NCBI GenBank assembly: GCA_012518025.1
Contig: JAAYTP010000128.1
Coordinates: forward strand, 1-60,412
DNA: 60,412 nt
Direction of reading: 5' to 3'
From: Clostridiaceae bacterium
GTDB lineage: Bacteria > Bacillota > Clostridia > DSM-8532
Shown one piece after another: positions 46,887 to 56,951 of the stretch (the first letter of the stretch is position 1; the number at the start of each line of letters is the position of its first letter). The notes beneath the pieces were generated by a model that saw only the letters and a program-made list of their open reading frames with translations, did not search any database and was not told the DNA's origin. Both the position numbers and the translations under genes were made by a program.

Positions 46887-48092
46887 TTATTTCTCCACGT
46901 CGGCAACAACGCCAGCACCAACAGTACGTCCGCCTTCACGGATAGCGAAGGTAAGACCCTTTTCCATGGCGATGGGAGTGATCAGCTCAACGGTCAATGT
47001 GGTTCTGTCACCAGGCATGCACATCTCTACGCCCTCAGGAAGCTTGATGTTTCCTGTAACGTCGGTGGTTCTGAAATAGAACTGAGGTCTGTAGCCGGAG
47101 AAGAAGGGCTTGGAACGGCCACCTTCAGCAGCGGTCAGTACGTAAACCTCAGCTGTGAACTTTGTGTGAGGTGTAATGCTGCCAGGCTTAGCAAGAACCT
47201 GTCCTCTCTCGATTTCTGTTCTCTGAATACCGCGGAGAAGCGCACCGATATTGTCGCCTGCAACAGCCTGATCCAGAAGCTTTCTGAACATTTCAACACC
47301 GGTAACGGTGGTCTTTCTTGCCTCGTCTCTGAGACCGACGATCTCGACCTCGTCGCCTACCTTAACAGTACCTCTCTCAACCCTACCGGTAGCAACGGTA
47401 CCACGGCCAGTGATGGAGAATACGTCCTCAACAGGCATGAGGAAAGGAAGGTCTGTGGCACGCTGAGGTGTGGGAATATATTCGTCGACAGCCTTCATGA
47501 GCTCATGGATGCAGGCATACTTAGGATCACTGGGATCATTGGAATCGCACTCCAGAACCTCAAGAGCAGAACCTCTGATAATGGGAACTTCATCGCCAGG
47601 GAAGTTGTACTGGCTCAGAAGATCACGGAGTTCCATCTCAACGAGCTCAAGAAGCTCTTCGTCGTCAACCATATCACACTTGTTCAGGAAAACAACAATC
47701 CTCGGAACACCAACCTGGTGGGAAAGAAGAATGTGCTCACGGGTTTGCGGCATGGGGCCGTCAGCAGCGGAAACAACGAGGATCGCGCCATCCATCTGTG
47801 CGGCGCCGGTGATCATGTTCTTAACATAGTCGGCGTGTCCGGGACAGTCAACGTGAGCATAGTGACGGTTTTCTGTCTGATACTCAACGTGGGATGTGTT
47901 GATGGTGATACCTCTTTCCCTTTCCTCCGGGGCAGAGTCGATAGCGGTATAGTCTTTTACTTCAACAGTTGTGTCAGCAAGAGCCAGAACCTTGGTGATA
48001 GCAGCGGTAAGAGTTGTCTTACCATGGTCAACGTGTCCTATTGTACCAATGTTTACATGGGGTTTTGTACGTTCAAATTTAGCCTTTCCCAT
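46887..48092 (-). CDS. tuf: Elongation factor Tu
   Basis: EF-Tu delivers aminoacyl-tRNA to the ribosome using GTP. Of 401 residues the G domain has [18 protein letters not shown] and NKCD; domains 2 and 3 follow with [13 protein letters not shown] and [12 protein letters not shown]. Codon choice is strongly biased, as expected for high expression. It is the last str-operon gene but has its own promoter in the 136-base gap after fusA. Confidence 0.98.
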   Translation of the reverse strand: MGKAKFERTKPHVNIGTIGHVDHGKTTLTAAITKVLALADTTVEVKDYTAIDSAPEERERGITINTSHVEYQTENRHYAHVDCPGHADYVKNMITGAAQMDGAILVVSAADGPMPQTREHILLSHQVGVPRIVVFLNKCDMVDDEELLELVEMELRDLLSQYNFPGDEVPIIRGSALEVLECDSNDPSDPKYACIHELMKAVDEYIPTPQRATDLPFLMPVEDVFSITGRGTVATGRVERGTVKVGDEVEIVGLRDEARKTTVTGVEMFRKLLDQAVAGDNIGALLRGIQRTEIERGQVLAKPGSITPHTKFTAEVYVLTAAEGGRSKPFFSGYRPQFYFRTTDVTGNIKLPEGVEMCMPGDRTTLTVELITPIAMEKGLTFAIREGGRTVGAGVVADVEK

Positions 48093-48112
48093 TTCTTAAT
48101 AAACCTCCTTCA

Positions 48113-48132
48113 TTGAATCGCTGATGATTCAA
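48113..48132 (-). other. Inverted repeat at the predicted 5' end of tuf mRNA
   Basis: TTGAATC-N6-GATTCAA lies at the predicted tuf transcription start. A hairpin at the very 5' end could stabilise the mRNA. Inference only. Confidence 0.35.
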
Positions 48133-48133
48133 G

Positions 48134-48162
48134 ATTATATAATTTTTGACTTATTAATTCAA
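48134..48162 (-). promoter_or_regulatory. Internal sigma-A promoter of tuf
   Basis: Minus strand TTGAAT-N17-TATAAT with AT-rich surroundings. It allows tuf to be transcribed apart from rpsL-rpsG-fusA. Confidence 0.8.
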
Positions 48163-48179
48163 TAGCTTTAAGCTTTAGC

Positions 48180-48217
48180 AAAAAACTGGCGTATCGGCTC
48201 ATCCCTAAGGATAGCCG
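48180..48217 (-). terminator. Possible partial terminator between fusA and tuf
   Basis: CGGCTATCC/GGGATGAGCCG hairpin (imperfect, TTA loop), with TTTTTT beginning about 10 bases later. The offset T run makes strong termination doubtful. Confidence 0.35.
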
Positions 48218-48228
48218 GAACTCAGGCT

Positions 48229-50310
48229 TTAGCTTCCTGCCTTGCGACCCTCTGTAAGCGTTTCCTGCAAACTCTTGGGAACCTCCGCATAGTGTGAGGG
48301 TGACATGGTGTAGGTAGCACGGCCCTGGGTACGTGATCTCAGATCTGTTGCATATCCGAACATCTCTGACAGAGGTACGAACGCATGTACGCTGTGCCCG
48401 CCTGAACGAGCCTCCATGCCTTCGATCCGGCCGCGGCGGGAGTTCAGGTCTCCTATAACATCTCCCAGATAATCATCGGGAGTCTGGACATCCACCTTCA
48501 TGATTGGCTCAAGTAACACAGGATCGGCCTTTTTCATGCCTTCCTTGAATGCCATTGAACCGGCAATCTTAAATGCCAATTCAGAAGAGTCAACCTCATG
48601 ATAGGATCCGTCAAACACGGTGACACGTACGTCAAGAACCTGATAGCCAGCGATAACACCGCTGTTCATGGCATCCCGTATGCCCGCGTCGATGGCAGGA
48701 ATATATTCCTTGGGTATCACACCGCCAACAATCTTATTGACGAATTCATAACCCTTGCCGGATTCCAGGGGTTCCAGTTCAATCCAGCAGTGACCGTACT
48801 GGCCTCTGCCGCCGGACTGCCGCACGAACTTACCTTCGGACTTAACTGCCTTACGGATGGTTTCCTTGTAGGATACCTGCGGCTTGCCCACATTAGCCTC
48901 CACCTTAAACTCACGGAGCAGGCGATCCACGATGATCTCCAGATGGAGTTCGCCCATGCCTGCAATGATGGTCTGCCCGGTTTCAGCATCTGTGGTAACT
49001 CTGAACGTGGGATCCTCTTCAGCCAGCTTCTGCAGGGCAATGCCCATTTTCTCCTGGCCAGCCTTTGTTTTGGGTTCTATGGCAATGTTTATGACCGGCT
49101 CAGGAAACACCATGGATTCCAGAATGATGGGATGCTCTTCCGAACAAAGGGTATCGCCTGTGCTGGTATTCTTTAATCCAACAGCGGCCGCTATATCTCC
49201 CGCAAAAACCCTTTCCACTTCCTGCCGATGGTTGGCATGCATGAGAAGAATTCGTCCGATCCTCTCACGCTTGTCTTTCGTGGAGTTGTAGACATGGGAT
49301 CCTGCGTCCAGGGTTCCTGAATATACGCGGAAGAAGGCCAGCCTGCCCACAAAGGGATCGGTCATGATCTTGAAAGCCAGAGCTGAAAACGGGGCTTCAT
49401 CGCTGGAGGGCATTTCCTCCTCTTCTTCTGTGCCGGGTTTTACGCCCTTTATGGCCGGTATATCCACCGGTGAAGGCATATAATCCACAACACAGTCCAA
49501 AAGCTTCTGAACACCCTTGTTCTTGTAGGATGAACCACAGGTTACAGGTACCATCACATTGGCAATGGTTGCCTTCCTGATACCAGCTTTCAGTTCATCC
49601 TCAGTGAGTTCCTCTCCTTCAAGATACTTATCGAGCAGATCCTCATCAAGCTCGGCGATAGCCTCGATCATTTTCAGTCGATATTCTTCCACCAGATCCT
49701 TCATGTTTTCCGGAACATCCACTTCATCAATCTGCTTGCCCAGGTCGTCCCGGTAGATGTAGCCCTTGTTTTTCACAAGATCCACAATGCCCTCAAAATG
49801 GTCTTCCTTGCCTATGGGGAGCTGAATGGGCACAGCATTGGTATGAAGCCTGTCCCTCATCATCTGAACGCAATTGAAGAAATCCGCGCCCATTATGTCC
49901 ATCTTGTTGACATAGGCCATACGCGGCACGCCATACTTGTCAGCCTGCCTCCAAACGGTTTCGGTCTGGGGCTCAACCCCTCCCTTTGCGCAGAAAACAG
50001 TTACCGATCCGTCCAGAACGCGAAGGGAACGCTCAACTTCAACAGTGAAGTCAACATGCCCGGGCGTGTCTATGATGTTTATTCTACAATGCTTCCAATA
50101 AGCAGTGGTAGCGGCAGAAGTAATAGTGATGCCTCTTTCCTGCTCTTGTTCCATCCAGTCCATGGTGGCGGAGCCTTCATGAGTCTCTCCGAGTTTATGT
50201 GAACGCCCTGTGTAAAACAGGATTCTTTCTGTTGTGGTGGTTTTTCCTGCATCGATGTGTGCCATAATACCGATGTTCCTTGTATTCTCCAGGGAGTATT
50301 CTCTGTTCAT
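48229..50310 (-). CDS. fusA: Elongation factor G
   Basis: EF-G drives translocation and, with RRF, ribosome recycling. The 693-residue chain has [23 protein letters not shown] and NKMD in the G domain and the family domains II-V behind it (SYKETIRK, then [19 protein letters not shown]). AGGAGG precedes the ATG. It follows rpsG after 49 bases. Confidence 0.98.
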   Translation of the reverse strand: MNREYSLENTRNIGIMAHIDAGKTTTTERILFYTGRSHKLGETHEGSATMDWMEQEQERGITITSAATTAYWKHCRINIIDTPGHVDFTVEVERSLRVLDGSVTVFCAKGGVEPQTETVWRQADKYGVPRMAYVNKMDIMGADFFNCVQMMRDRLHTNAVPIQLPIGKEDHFEGIVDLVKNKGYIYRDDLGKQIDEVDVPENMKDLVEEYRLKMIEAIAELDEDLLDKYLEGEELTEDELKAGIRKATIANVMVPVTCGSSYKNKGVQKLLDCVVDYMPSPVDIPAIKGVKPGTEEEEEMPSSDEAPFSALAFKIMTDPFVGRLAFFRVYSGTLDAGSHVYNSTKDKRERIGRILLMHANHRQEVERVFAGDIAAAVGLKNTSTGDTLCSEEHPIILESMVFPEPVINIAIEPKTKAGQEKMGIALQKLAEEDPTFRVTTDAETGQTIIAGMGELHLEIIVDRLLREFKVEANVGKPQVSYKETIRKAVKSEGKFVRQSGGRGQYGHCWIELEPLESGKGYEFVNKIVGGVIPKEYIPAIDAGIRDAMNSGVIAGYQVLDVRVTVFDGSYHEVDSSELAFKIAGSMAFKEGMKKADPVLLEPIMKVDVQTPDDYLGDVIGDLNSRRGRIEGMEARSGGHSVHAFVPLSEMFGYATDLRSRTQGRATYTMSPSHYAEVPKSLQETLTEGRKAGS

Positions 50311-50359
50311 CGATATCCTCCTTTCGACTTAGTAGTGCGTTGTGTGCTGCATTGATTCA

Positions 50360-50875
<516 letters not shown>

Positions 50876-50940
50876 TCACAGGTACTCGTCCCGAAACAAT
50901 TCGGGTACGTCAGTGCGTTTCGTCAGTTAAAGCATAGATA

Positions 50941-51029
50941 TAGGGTTTGGTGTGCCCTTGCAACCATAGTCAGCAAGACTTGAAGTCTACGGTCGTCCGC
51001 TTGCACTACCCAGGCGGAATGCCAAACTA
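50941..51029 (-). ncRNA. Candidate structured RNA between rpsL and rpsG
   Basis: On the minus strand an outer stem AGUUUGG/CCAAACCCU encloses CCGC/GCGG, UGCAA/UUGCA and ACCGUAG/CUAUGGU pairings, the last around AGACUUCAAGUCU. Two more hairpins (CCCGAA/UUCGGG and a CGGGU/ACCCG pair) follow before rpsG. E. coli has an S7-binding element in the same intercistronic position, but I see no sequence match. Pairing was judged by eye. Confidence 0.45.
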
Positions 51030-51110
51030 ACTATATATATGATAACAACGTTTTCGCACGTCGATTCGTCCTGTATTCAAATTTTTAACGGTTACATGAA
51101 GTAAGTTACT

Positions 51111-51521
51111 CTACTTACCTCTCTTGGCGCCGTATTTGGAACGGGCCTGCTTGCGGTTTGCCACACCGCCGGTATCAAGAGTCCCCCTGATAATGTGGTA
51201 TCTTACGCCAGGCAGATCCTTGACACGGCCGCCTCTTATCAGAACAACACTGTGTTCCTGAAGGTTGTGGCCAATACCGGGAATGTAAGCAGACACTTCA
51301 ATACCGTTTGTCAAACGAACTCTTGCAACCTTACGAAGAGCAGAATTCGGCTTTTTAGGCGTGATTGTCTTAACCACGGTGCATACTCCGCGCTTCTGGG
51401 GGCTGCTCAATGCTACATGCTTCTTCCTCAGTGTGTTCATACCCACCTGAAGAGCCGGTGAATTGGATTTGTAGGTTACCTTCTTCCTGTTCTTCCTCAC
51501 CAGTTGATTAAATGTTGGCAT
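51111..51521 (-). CDS. rpsL: Ribosomal protein S12
   Basis: S12 monitors codon-anticodon pairing. The 136-residue chain has [17 protein letters not shown] with the Lys that gives streptomycin sensitivity, and [13 protein letters not shown], whose Asp is the RimO methylthiolation site in other species. Start 52 bases after the L7Ae-like gene. A small hairpin overlaps the stop codon (51101-51118). Confidence 0.98.
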   Translation of the reverse strand: MPTFNQLVRKNRKKVTYKSNSPALQVGMNTLRKKHVALSSPQKRGVCTVVKTITPKKPNSALRKVARVRLTNGIEVSAYIPGIGHNLQEHSVVLIRGGRVKDLPGVRYHIIRGTLDTGGVANRKQARSKYGAKRGK

Positions 51522-51573
51522 TCATTCTCACCTCCTATACCCTTTATTGAATCTATAAAATTAACGAATAACG

Positions 51574-51831
51574 TTAATTCTCCTTTTGCTCCGCCAAAAT
51601 ACCGACCACTGACGCTCCAACGTCAATACCGGCTGCCCTTCCAAGTTGTTTCATGGAATCAGCCCTATGAACGGGAACCCCCTGCTGTTCACAGAGCTGC
51701 TTCAACTGACCAACCACACGCAAATCTGCGTCGTTTGCAATAATCAGGGATTCAAGCCTGTTGGCCTCAGCCGCTTTTCGGGCTTCCTTAATGCCGATAA
51801 CCTTATCCATTCGTTTTAATGCATCAAGCAT
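51574..51831 (-). CDS. L7Ae/L30e-like ribosome-associated protein
   Basis: An 85-residue protein of the L7Ae/L30e fold, equivalent in position to B. subtilis rplGB (ybxF), which binds K-turn RNA. It starts MLDALKRMDKVIGIKEARKA and has IIANDADLRVVGQLKQLCEQ, the family core. The ATG at 51831 lies eight bases after GGAGG; an upstream frame to 51879 has no such site. First gene of the str transcript. Confidence 0.9.
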   Translation of the reverse strand: MLDALKRMDKVIGIKEARKAAEANRLESLIIANDADLRVVGQLKQLCEQQGVPVHRADSMKQLGRAAGIDVGASVVGILAEQKEN

Positions 51832-51907
51832 TATACACGCCTCCGGATTCAGATAAAATTGGCAACAATACAAAAGCATGCAAACTGTCGCGTTCGCACG
51901 CTAAAAT

Positions 51908-51937
51908 ATTGTATCACCGCACTCATTCCGTTGTCAA
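51908..51937 (-). promoter_or_regulatory. Sigma-A promoter of the str operon
   Basis: Minus strand TTGACA-N18-TACAAT, predicted start near 51901, ~70 bases upstream of the L7Ae-like gene. Confidence 0.8.
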
Positions 51938-52003
51938 GCAGGTTTTATCGATGCGACGGCCCGGAAGAGCGGAGCGGTACAGCCTCCTTTGGATAAGCCC
52001 GGT

Positions 52004-52609
52004 TCAGCGCATTTTCACAGAACGGTATACCCTGATGCCGCCGCTTTTGACCACATCCTCCACGTTGCCAAATGTTTCTTCCATCATCTTCTTCAGGGAC
52101 TTGCCCCCTTTATTGTGGTAGGCCACAATCTGGAGTGCTCCTCCAGGGAAGAGATAGCAAACCGCTTCCTGTATCAGACGTAAGGTGACAGCCTTGCCTG
52201 CAGCCAGGGGAGGGTTGGATACAATATCGCCAAATGTCCGCCCCTCCAGCTCGCTGTACAGATCGCTTTTAAGAACCCGGACATAGAGATTATTAAGATC
52301 CGCATTTTTTTCGGTATAATACACAGCCCGCTCGTTGATATCCAGAGCGGTTACGTCAAGATGTGGATATCGCGCTTTGATGAACAGGGAAATGGGGCCA
52401 TACCCGCAGCCCATATCCAAAACCGAAGGGTGTGCACCCGAGGGTTTGAAATTGGAGATAAGCAGTTCGGAAGCCCGGTCGATTCTGGAACCGTAAGCAA
52501 AGACCCCGCTCACTGATATAAAGGAGAGGGTGTTATTGGAAATCCGCCAGTCAAAGCGGCATTCCCTGACCTCTGATTTTGGTTTTTCAGTATAGTAATG
52601 ATCTGACAT
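52004..52609 (-). CDS. Class I methyltransferase, YbxB-type
   Basis: A 201-residue methyltransferase of the RsmC/RlmG-like small-domain group, close to B. subtilis YbxB: MSDHYYTEKP start, SAM site VLDMGCGYGPISLF (about residues 63-76), DINERA, and the catalytic NPPLAAGK motif that marks guanine or adenine amino-group methylation of RNA. The target is unknown. ybxB normally lies between rplL and rpoB; here it is adjacent to the L7Ae-like gene instead. AGGTGG precedes the ATG. Confidence 0.88.
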   Translation of the reverse strand: MSDHYYTEKPKSEVRECRFDWRISNNTLSFISVSGVFAYGSRIDRASELLISNFKPSGAHPSVLDMGCGYGPISLFIKARYPHLDVTALDINERAVYYTEKNADLNNLYVRVLKSDLYSELEGRTFGDIVSNPPLAAGKAVTLRLIQEAVCYLFPGGALQIVAYHNKGGKSLKKMMEETFGNVEDVVKSGGIRVYRSVKMR

Positions 52610-52634
52610 CTTTAACCACCTTCATTTTATTGCT

Positions 52635-53522
52635 TCAGGTTTGCCTGAGGGGGTAGGAATAAGCTACCCTGAAGGAACTGGGCGTTATTCCGGAATAACG
52701 CTTGAACACATAAGAAAAATAGGCTATGTTATCGAAACCGCATTCCAGGGATATGTCTGCAATGGATTTACTGGTGGTGGCCAGAAGCTCCCTGGCTCTA
52801 TTCATCTTTTTTGAGATTACAAATTCGTTTGGGGTCATTCCCATGGCTCTGGTAAACACCCGGTGAAAATAGTTTGGGCTCATACCCGCTACTGCGGCCA
52901 AATCCTTCAGCATAATCCTGTTGGAAATATTCTGCTCAACATACTCTATAACATTCCTTATTAACGTCCGATAGGCGGATCCATCCCCTTGATGACCATC
53001 AGGGCGTATGGTCTCTCTTGAAATTATGCAAAGCAATTGCAGACAATAACCCTTAAGAAGGGTCGCTGAGTCAGGTCCGGGATTGATATACTCCTTCAGT
53101 ATAGCATCAAAAAGAACCGAATACCGTTCGAATGCAGAAGCCTTGACCACGGGCGGAATTCTATCCAAAGGTGGACACGAATAACTCTGTTGATATTCCT
53201 GAGACTTGTTGAAATCATATGTTTCCGAGTTCTTGCCCGTATTGTCCATGAGATCCAGGATAACCGCATAGCAGGTATATGGCAATACAGCCTTCGTCAT
53301 TTGCCCCGGCCTTCTGACAATGATATCCCCTCTGGAGACAGGATGGTATATCCTGTCAATATACATCCCGCCATCGCTATAAGTGATCAGCTCGATCTCA
53401 TAATCATAGACCGATCTTTCTTTAAGCTCATGGGGCTTTTTGTACTTTTTCCCGTCCGAGTAATAATAGGCTTTCAATACACGGGGATTTATCTGACTGA
53501 GGTCAATGTGTATATGATTCAT
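52635..53522 (-). CDS. AraC-family transcriptional regulator
   Basis: A 295-residue regulator. The N-terminal ~180 residues look like an AraC-type cupin effector domain (YEIELITYSDGGMYIDR, HPVSRGDIIVRRPG). The C-terminal ~100 residues hold two helix-turn-helix units, with NYFHRVFTRAMGMTPNEF and ADISLECGFDNIAYFSYVFK as family markers. The ATG at 53522 has GGTGG five bases upstream; a TTG at 53534 is less likely. Its divergent neighbour is a GH1 glycosidase, so it probably activates that gene in response to a sugar. Confidence 0.93.
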   Translation of the reverse strand: MNHIHIDLSQINPRVLKAYYYSDGKKYKKPHELKERSVYDYEIELITYSDGGMYIDRIYHPVSRGDIIVRRPGQMTKAVLPYTCYAVILDLMDNTGKNSETYDFNKSQEYQQSYSCPPLDRIPPVVKASAFERYSVLFDAILKEYINPGPDSATLLKGYCLQLLCIISRETIRPDGHQGDGSAYRTLIRNVIEYVEQNISNRIMLKDLAAVAGMSPNYFHRVFTRAMGMTPNEFVISKKMNRARELLATTSKSIADISLECGFDNIAYFSYVFKRYSGITPSSFRVAYSYPLRQT

Positions 53523-53573
53523 TACTTCCACCAAATTACAATAAGATATCGATAGTATAATAAAGATTTTGAT

Positions 53574-53602
53574 TTTACAGATGTTGCCATAAACAGTATA
53601 CT
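53574..53602 (+). promoter_or_regulatory. Putative promoter of the GH1 gene
   Basis: TTTACA-N17-TATACT on the plus strand, in the 113-base gap shared with the AraC gene. Transcription would start near 53609. An AraC site would have to lie upstream; no clear repeat is visible. Confidence 0.55.
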
Positions 53603-53635
53603 AAAAGAAATTATTAGATACAAGGTGGAGATTGT

Positions 53636-55015
53636 ATGTCACGTTCCCATTTTCCCCACGATTTTGTATGGGGAGTTGCCGCATCGTCGTACCAAATAGA
53701 GGGTGCCGCCTATGAAGGCTTGAAGGGCCCGAGCGTCTGGGACGAATTCTGCAAAAAGGAAGGCGCTATATCCAACAATGATACAGGAAATGTAGCCTGC
53801 GATCATTTTCACCGGTACGAAGAAGATGTGTCCATCATGTCGGAACTGGAATACCCGGTTTACAGGTTATCCATCAACTGGCCGCGGGTGCTTCCGGCTG
53901 GTACAGGATCGGTCTATGCCGACGGGCTGGATTTCTATGACAGGTTAGTGGATACCTTGCTTGCCAAAAACATAACCCCCTATATAACACTTTTCCACTG
54001 GGAATACCCGCAGGCTCTGCAGGAAAAGGGAGGCTGGCTAAACCCTGACAGTCCCAAGTGGTTCGCTGAATATACCAGGGTTGTTGTGGACAAGCTCTCA
54101 GACCGGGTTCATAACTGGATTACTCTCAATGAACCTCAATGCTTTATCTTGCTTGGCCACCTCTATGGGGAGCATGCACCGGGCTTAAAAATGCCGGTGA
54201 AGGACATTCTGGCCATGACTCATCACACTTTCCTCGCCCACGGGGAATCGGTGAAGGTAATACGCAACTGCGCAAAAACCAGGCCTCATATTGGCCTTGC
54301 CATGGTGGGAACCACCTTCCTGCCCCATACCCAAAGCCCGGATGATATCGAAGCAGCCAGACAGGCCGTCTTTGGTTTCAACGGCTGGAGTCACGGCATG
54401 TGGAGTGCCGGTCTCTGGTTCGATCCAGTACTTCTTGGGCGCTATCCCGATGCCTATTACAGCACATATCAGGATTTGGTTCCAAAGATAGGCTCTGATG
54501 ACTTCCAGACCATGGCACAGCCCATCGATTTTCTGGGTTTGAATATCTATAACTCATCCCAGGTACGAAGGGGATTGGACGGAATGCCGGAGATAGTTCC
54601 CTATAAAGCAGGTATGCCCCGAACCAATATCGGATGGGACGTTACTCCTCAAAGCCTCTACTGGGGACCGCGTTTTTACTATGAACGCTATAAGCTTCCC
54701 ATCTATATTACCGAGAACGGACTCGCCAACCAGGACTGGGTTTCACTGGATGGAAAGGTGCATGATCCACAAAGAATTGATTTTCTGCATCGGTATCTGC
54801 TGGAACTTAACCGGGCCATTGGCGACGGCGTGGATGCAAGGGGCTATTTCCAATGGTCCATCTTCGATAATTTCGAATGGGCTAAGGGCTACGACAAACG
54901 CTTCGGGCTGGTGTATGTGGATTTTGAAACCCTCGAGCGAACCATTAAGGATTCGGCCCGATGGTACTCCAACATCATAAGAACCAATGGCAAGGCACTT
55001 TTTGACAGGAGATAG
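53636..55015 (+). CDS. GH1 family beta-glucosidase or 6-phospho-beta-glucosidase
   Basis: A 459-residue (beta/alpha)8 glycosidase. The acid/base Glu is in TLNEP (about residue 166) and the nucleophile in YITENG (about 360). The N-terminal signature FVWGVAASSYQIEGA is standard. At the conserved HWDLP block it has HWEYP. No signal peptide, so it acts in the cytosol on imported beta-glucosides; no sugar-transport gene is nearby to separate plain from phosphorylated substrate. GGTGGAG precedes the ATG. Confidence 0.93.
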   Translation: MSRSHFPHDFVWGVAASSYQIEGAAYEGLKGPSVWDEFCKKEGAISNNDTGNVACDHFHRYEEDVSIMSELEYPVYRLSINWPRVLPAGTGSVYADGLDFYDRLVDTLLAKNITPYITLFHWEYPQALQEKGGWLNPDSPKWFAEYTRVVVDKLSDRVHNWITLNEPQCFILLGHLYGEHAPGLKMPVKDILAMTHHTFLAHGESVKVIRNCAKTRPHIGLAMVGTTFLPHTQSPDDIEAARQAVFGFNGWSHGMWSAGLWFDPVLLGRYPDAYYSTYQDLVPKIGSDDFQTMAQPIDFLGLNIYNSSQVRRGLDGMPEIVPYKAGMPRTNIGWDVTPQSLYWGPRFYYERYKLPIYITENGLANQDWVSLDGKVHDPQRIDFLHRYLLELNRAIGDGVDARGYFQWSIFDNFEWAKGYDKRFGLVYVDFETLERTIKDSARWYSNIIRTNGKALFDRR

Positions 55016-55023
55016 ATGGCGCC

Positions 55024-55779
55024 TCATCCCCAGTGCTTCATAAGATCCGTCATCCATTGAGCCACATCCACAGAATAGACTGCTTTGAGATTGTCACGGG
55101 TCAGCACCTGGCTGACCTTCCCCTGAGAATATACCCTTCCCTCATGCATTAGAAGAGCCCGGGTTCCATAGCAGAAGGCAGTATTGAGATCGTGTACCAC
55201 TGCCAGAACCGCTTTACCCCGGGCTTTTGACCATTTTTTAATGATATCAAACAGGGTTATCTGATACTTGATATCCAGATGGTTGGCCGGCTCGTCCAGA
55301 ATGAGAAGACCCGGATCCTGAGCCAAAAGCTGTGCCAGGTAAGCCCTCTGCAGTTCACCCCCTGAAAGGGTAAGCACCGATTGATCAGCCATATGATCCA
55401 TGCCTGTGATGGTAAGGGCTTCATCGATCTTGTCCCTGTCCTTTTGGCTGAGCATACCGAAAAGGCCCCGCATATGGGCATACCTTCCAAGGCTGACCAC
55501 CTCATAAACGGTATGAGGGAACCGGGGCTGATGCTCCTGAGCCAGCACCCCCACCAGGGAGGCCAGGGCTTTGGGTCTTATGGTGGAGATGTCGCGCCCG
55601 TTTAGAAGAACCCTGCCCTTATAGCTGTAAATACGCATGATGGCTTTAATCAATGTGCTTTTACCAGCGCCGTTAGGCCCTACCAACATAAAAAAGTCAT
55701 TCTCATCAACATGGAAGGTAACCCCATCCACTATGGTCTTATGATCTAAATGGACACTCATGTTCTGAATATCAAGCAT
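55024..55779 (-). CDS. btuD: ABC importer ATPase, probably for cobalamin
   Basis: A 251-residue ATPase of the FecE/BtuD group. Walker A GPNGAGKST (about 34-42), signature LSGGELQR, Walker B LLILDEPANHLD, and H-loop VVHDLNTA are all present. Substrate is inferred from the cobalamin riboswitch that precedes the operon; by sequence alone iron-siderophore import would be equally likely. It follows the permease gene by 52 bases. Confidence 0.88.
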   Translation of the reverse strand: MLDIQNMSVHLDHKTIVDGVTFHVDENDFFMLVGPNGAGKSTLIKAIMRIYSYKGRVLLNGRDISTIRPKALASLVGVLAQEHQPRFPHTVYEVVSLGRYAHMRGLFGMLSQKDRDKIDEALTITGMDHMADQSVLTLSGGELQRAYLAQLLAQDPGLLILDEPANHLDIKYQITLFDIIKKWSKARGKAVLAVVHDLNTAFCYGTRALLMHEGRVYSQGKVSQVLTRDNLKAVYSVDVAQWMTDLMKHWG

Positions 55780-55831
55780 GATGCCTCCCGGTTCAATTCT
55801 TATCTAATCTTTCGGGTCAGTTATCCCGAAT

Positions 55832-56899
55832 TTAATATTTTCTGGCTGACCGATTGTTGTATCGATAGAATATGACAATAAATATAACAGCACCCGTAAA
55901 AGAGGTTACAACGCCCACAGGAAACTCTTCCGGACTTAACAGTGTTCTCGACAGAAGATCGGTCAAAACCATGAATATCCCGCCCATGATCAGGGATGCG
56001 GGCAGCAGCTTTCTATGATCCGATCCCGTGATCATTCTGGTAATATGAGGTATCACAAGGCCCACGAATCCTATTGTGCCGCTTACAGATACCGACACTC
56101 CGATGAGGACAGCAGTCAGAACCAATAAGGCCATCTTGACGGTCTTTGTGTCCACCCCTATATAACGTGCCTGTTCCTCTCCGAGGGAAAAGGCATTAAG
56201 CTCCTTAGAAAAAGCAATTATTACAAGACTGCCAATCAGAAAGACAGGAGCCATCAGAATCACATGATTCCAGCCCTTTCCTGAAAATGATCCCATGGAC
56301 CAGAACACAACCTGCTTCAGGCTGTCACCTGACAGCACAACCAACAGGCTGGTGATGCTGCCCGCAAGCATGGAGAAGATTACACCAGTCAGGATAATGG
56401 TATTGGTAGAAAGACTGTTGTCTATCTTGTAAGTTAGTGTCAGGATGAATATCAGGGACAGGAAGGAAAAGGCGATACTGCTCAGGGTCAGTCCCAATTC
56501 AGGGAAAAAACTCAAGCGGATGCCCAGTACAATGGACAATACGGCGCCCAGGGCTCCACCCGAGGAGACACCAAGGGTGGAACCATCGGCCAGGGGATTT
56601 TTCAGAAGGCTTTGCATCACAGCCCCCGCCAGGGAAAGAGCGCCGCCGGTCATGGCAGCCAGCAGGACACGGGGCAATCGCACCATGGCTATGATGGTTT
56701 CGGTACCACTCTGTATTTCTGTCATATCCCCTTTCCCAAAAAGGTATTTGAGCAGTATATTCCAGGTATCGGAAAGTGATACCTGTACGCTGCCAAGGGA
56801 AACAGCTATGAACAGTACCCCTGCAAAGAGTATGACGCTGAGCGGGTAAATCCACAGACCCCATGTGCTTTCAGACAGTCTGCCTCCAGTGTCCGGCAC
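55832..56899 (-). CDS. btuC: ABC importer permease (FecCD/BtuC type), probably for cobalamin
   Basis: A 355-residue membrane protein with about ten hydrophobic segments. FecCD markers: GGALSLAGAVMQSLLKNPLA, then DGSTLGVSSGGALGA, and GTIGFVGLVIPHITRM near the C-terminus. It has a Ser/Gly-rich N-terminus before the first membrane segment. Only one permease gene is present, as expected for a homodimer. Confidence 0.88.
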   Translation of the reverse strand: MPDTGGRLSESTWGLWIYPLSVILFAGVLFIAVSLGSVQVSLSDTWNILLKYLFGKGDMTEIQSGTETIIAMVRLPRVLLAAMTGGALSLAGAVMQSLLKNPLADGSTLGVSSGGALGAVLSIVLGIRLSFFPELGLTLSSIAFSFLSLIFILTLTYKIDNSLSTNTIILTGVIFSMLAGSITSLLVVLSGDSLKQVVFWSMGSFSGKGWNHVILMAPVFLIGSLVIIAFSKELNAFSLGEEQARYIGVDTKTVKMALLVLTAVLIGVSVSVSGTIGFVGLVIPHITRMITGSDHRKLLPASLIMGGIFMVLTDLLSRTLLSPEEFPVGVVTSFTGAVIFIVIFYRYNNRSARKY

Positions 56900-56951
56900 C
56901 TGATCCTCCTCCTTTTATTGCATCCTCGGTTATCTGTATCAACCACATTGG

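Noticed and set aside
46761-48116. 451-codon plus-strand reading frame opposite tuf
   Set aside because: It is the antisense shadow of EF-Tu; strong codon bias of tuf keeps stops out of the opposite frame. No family resemblance.
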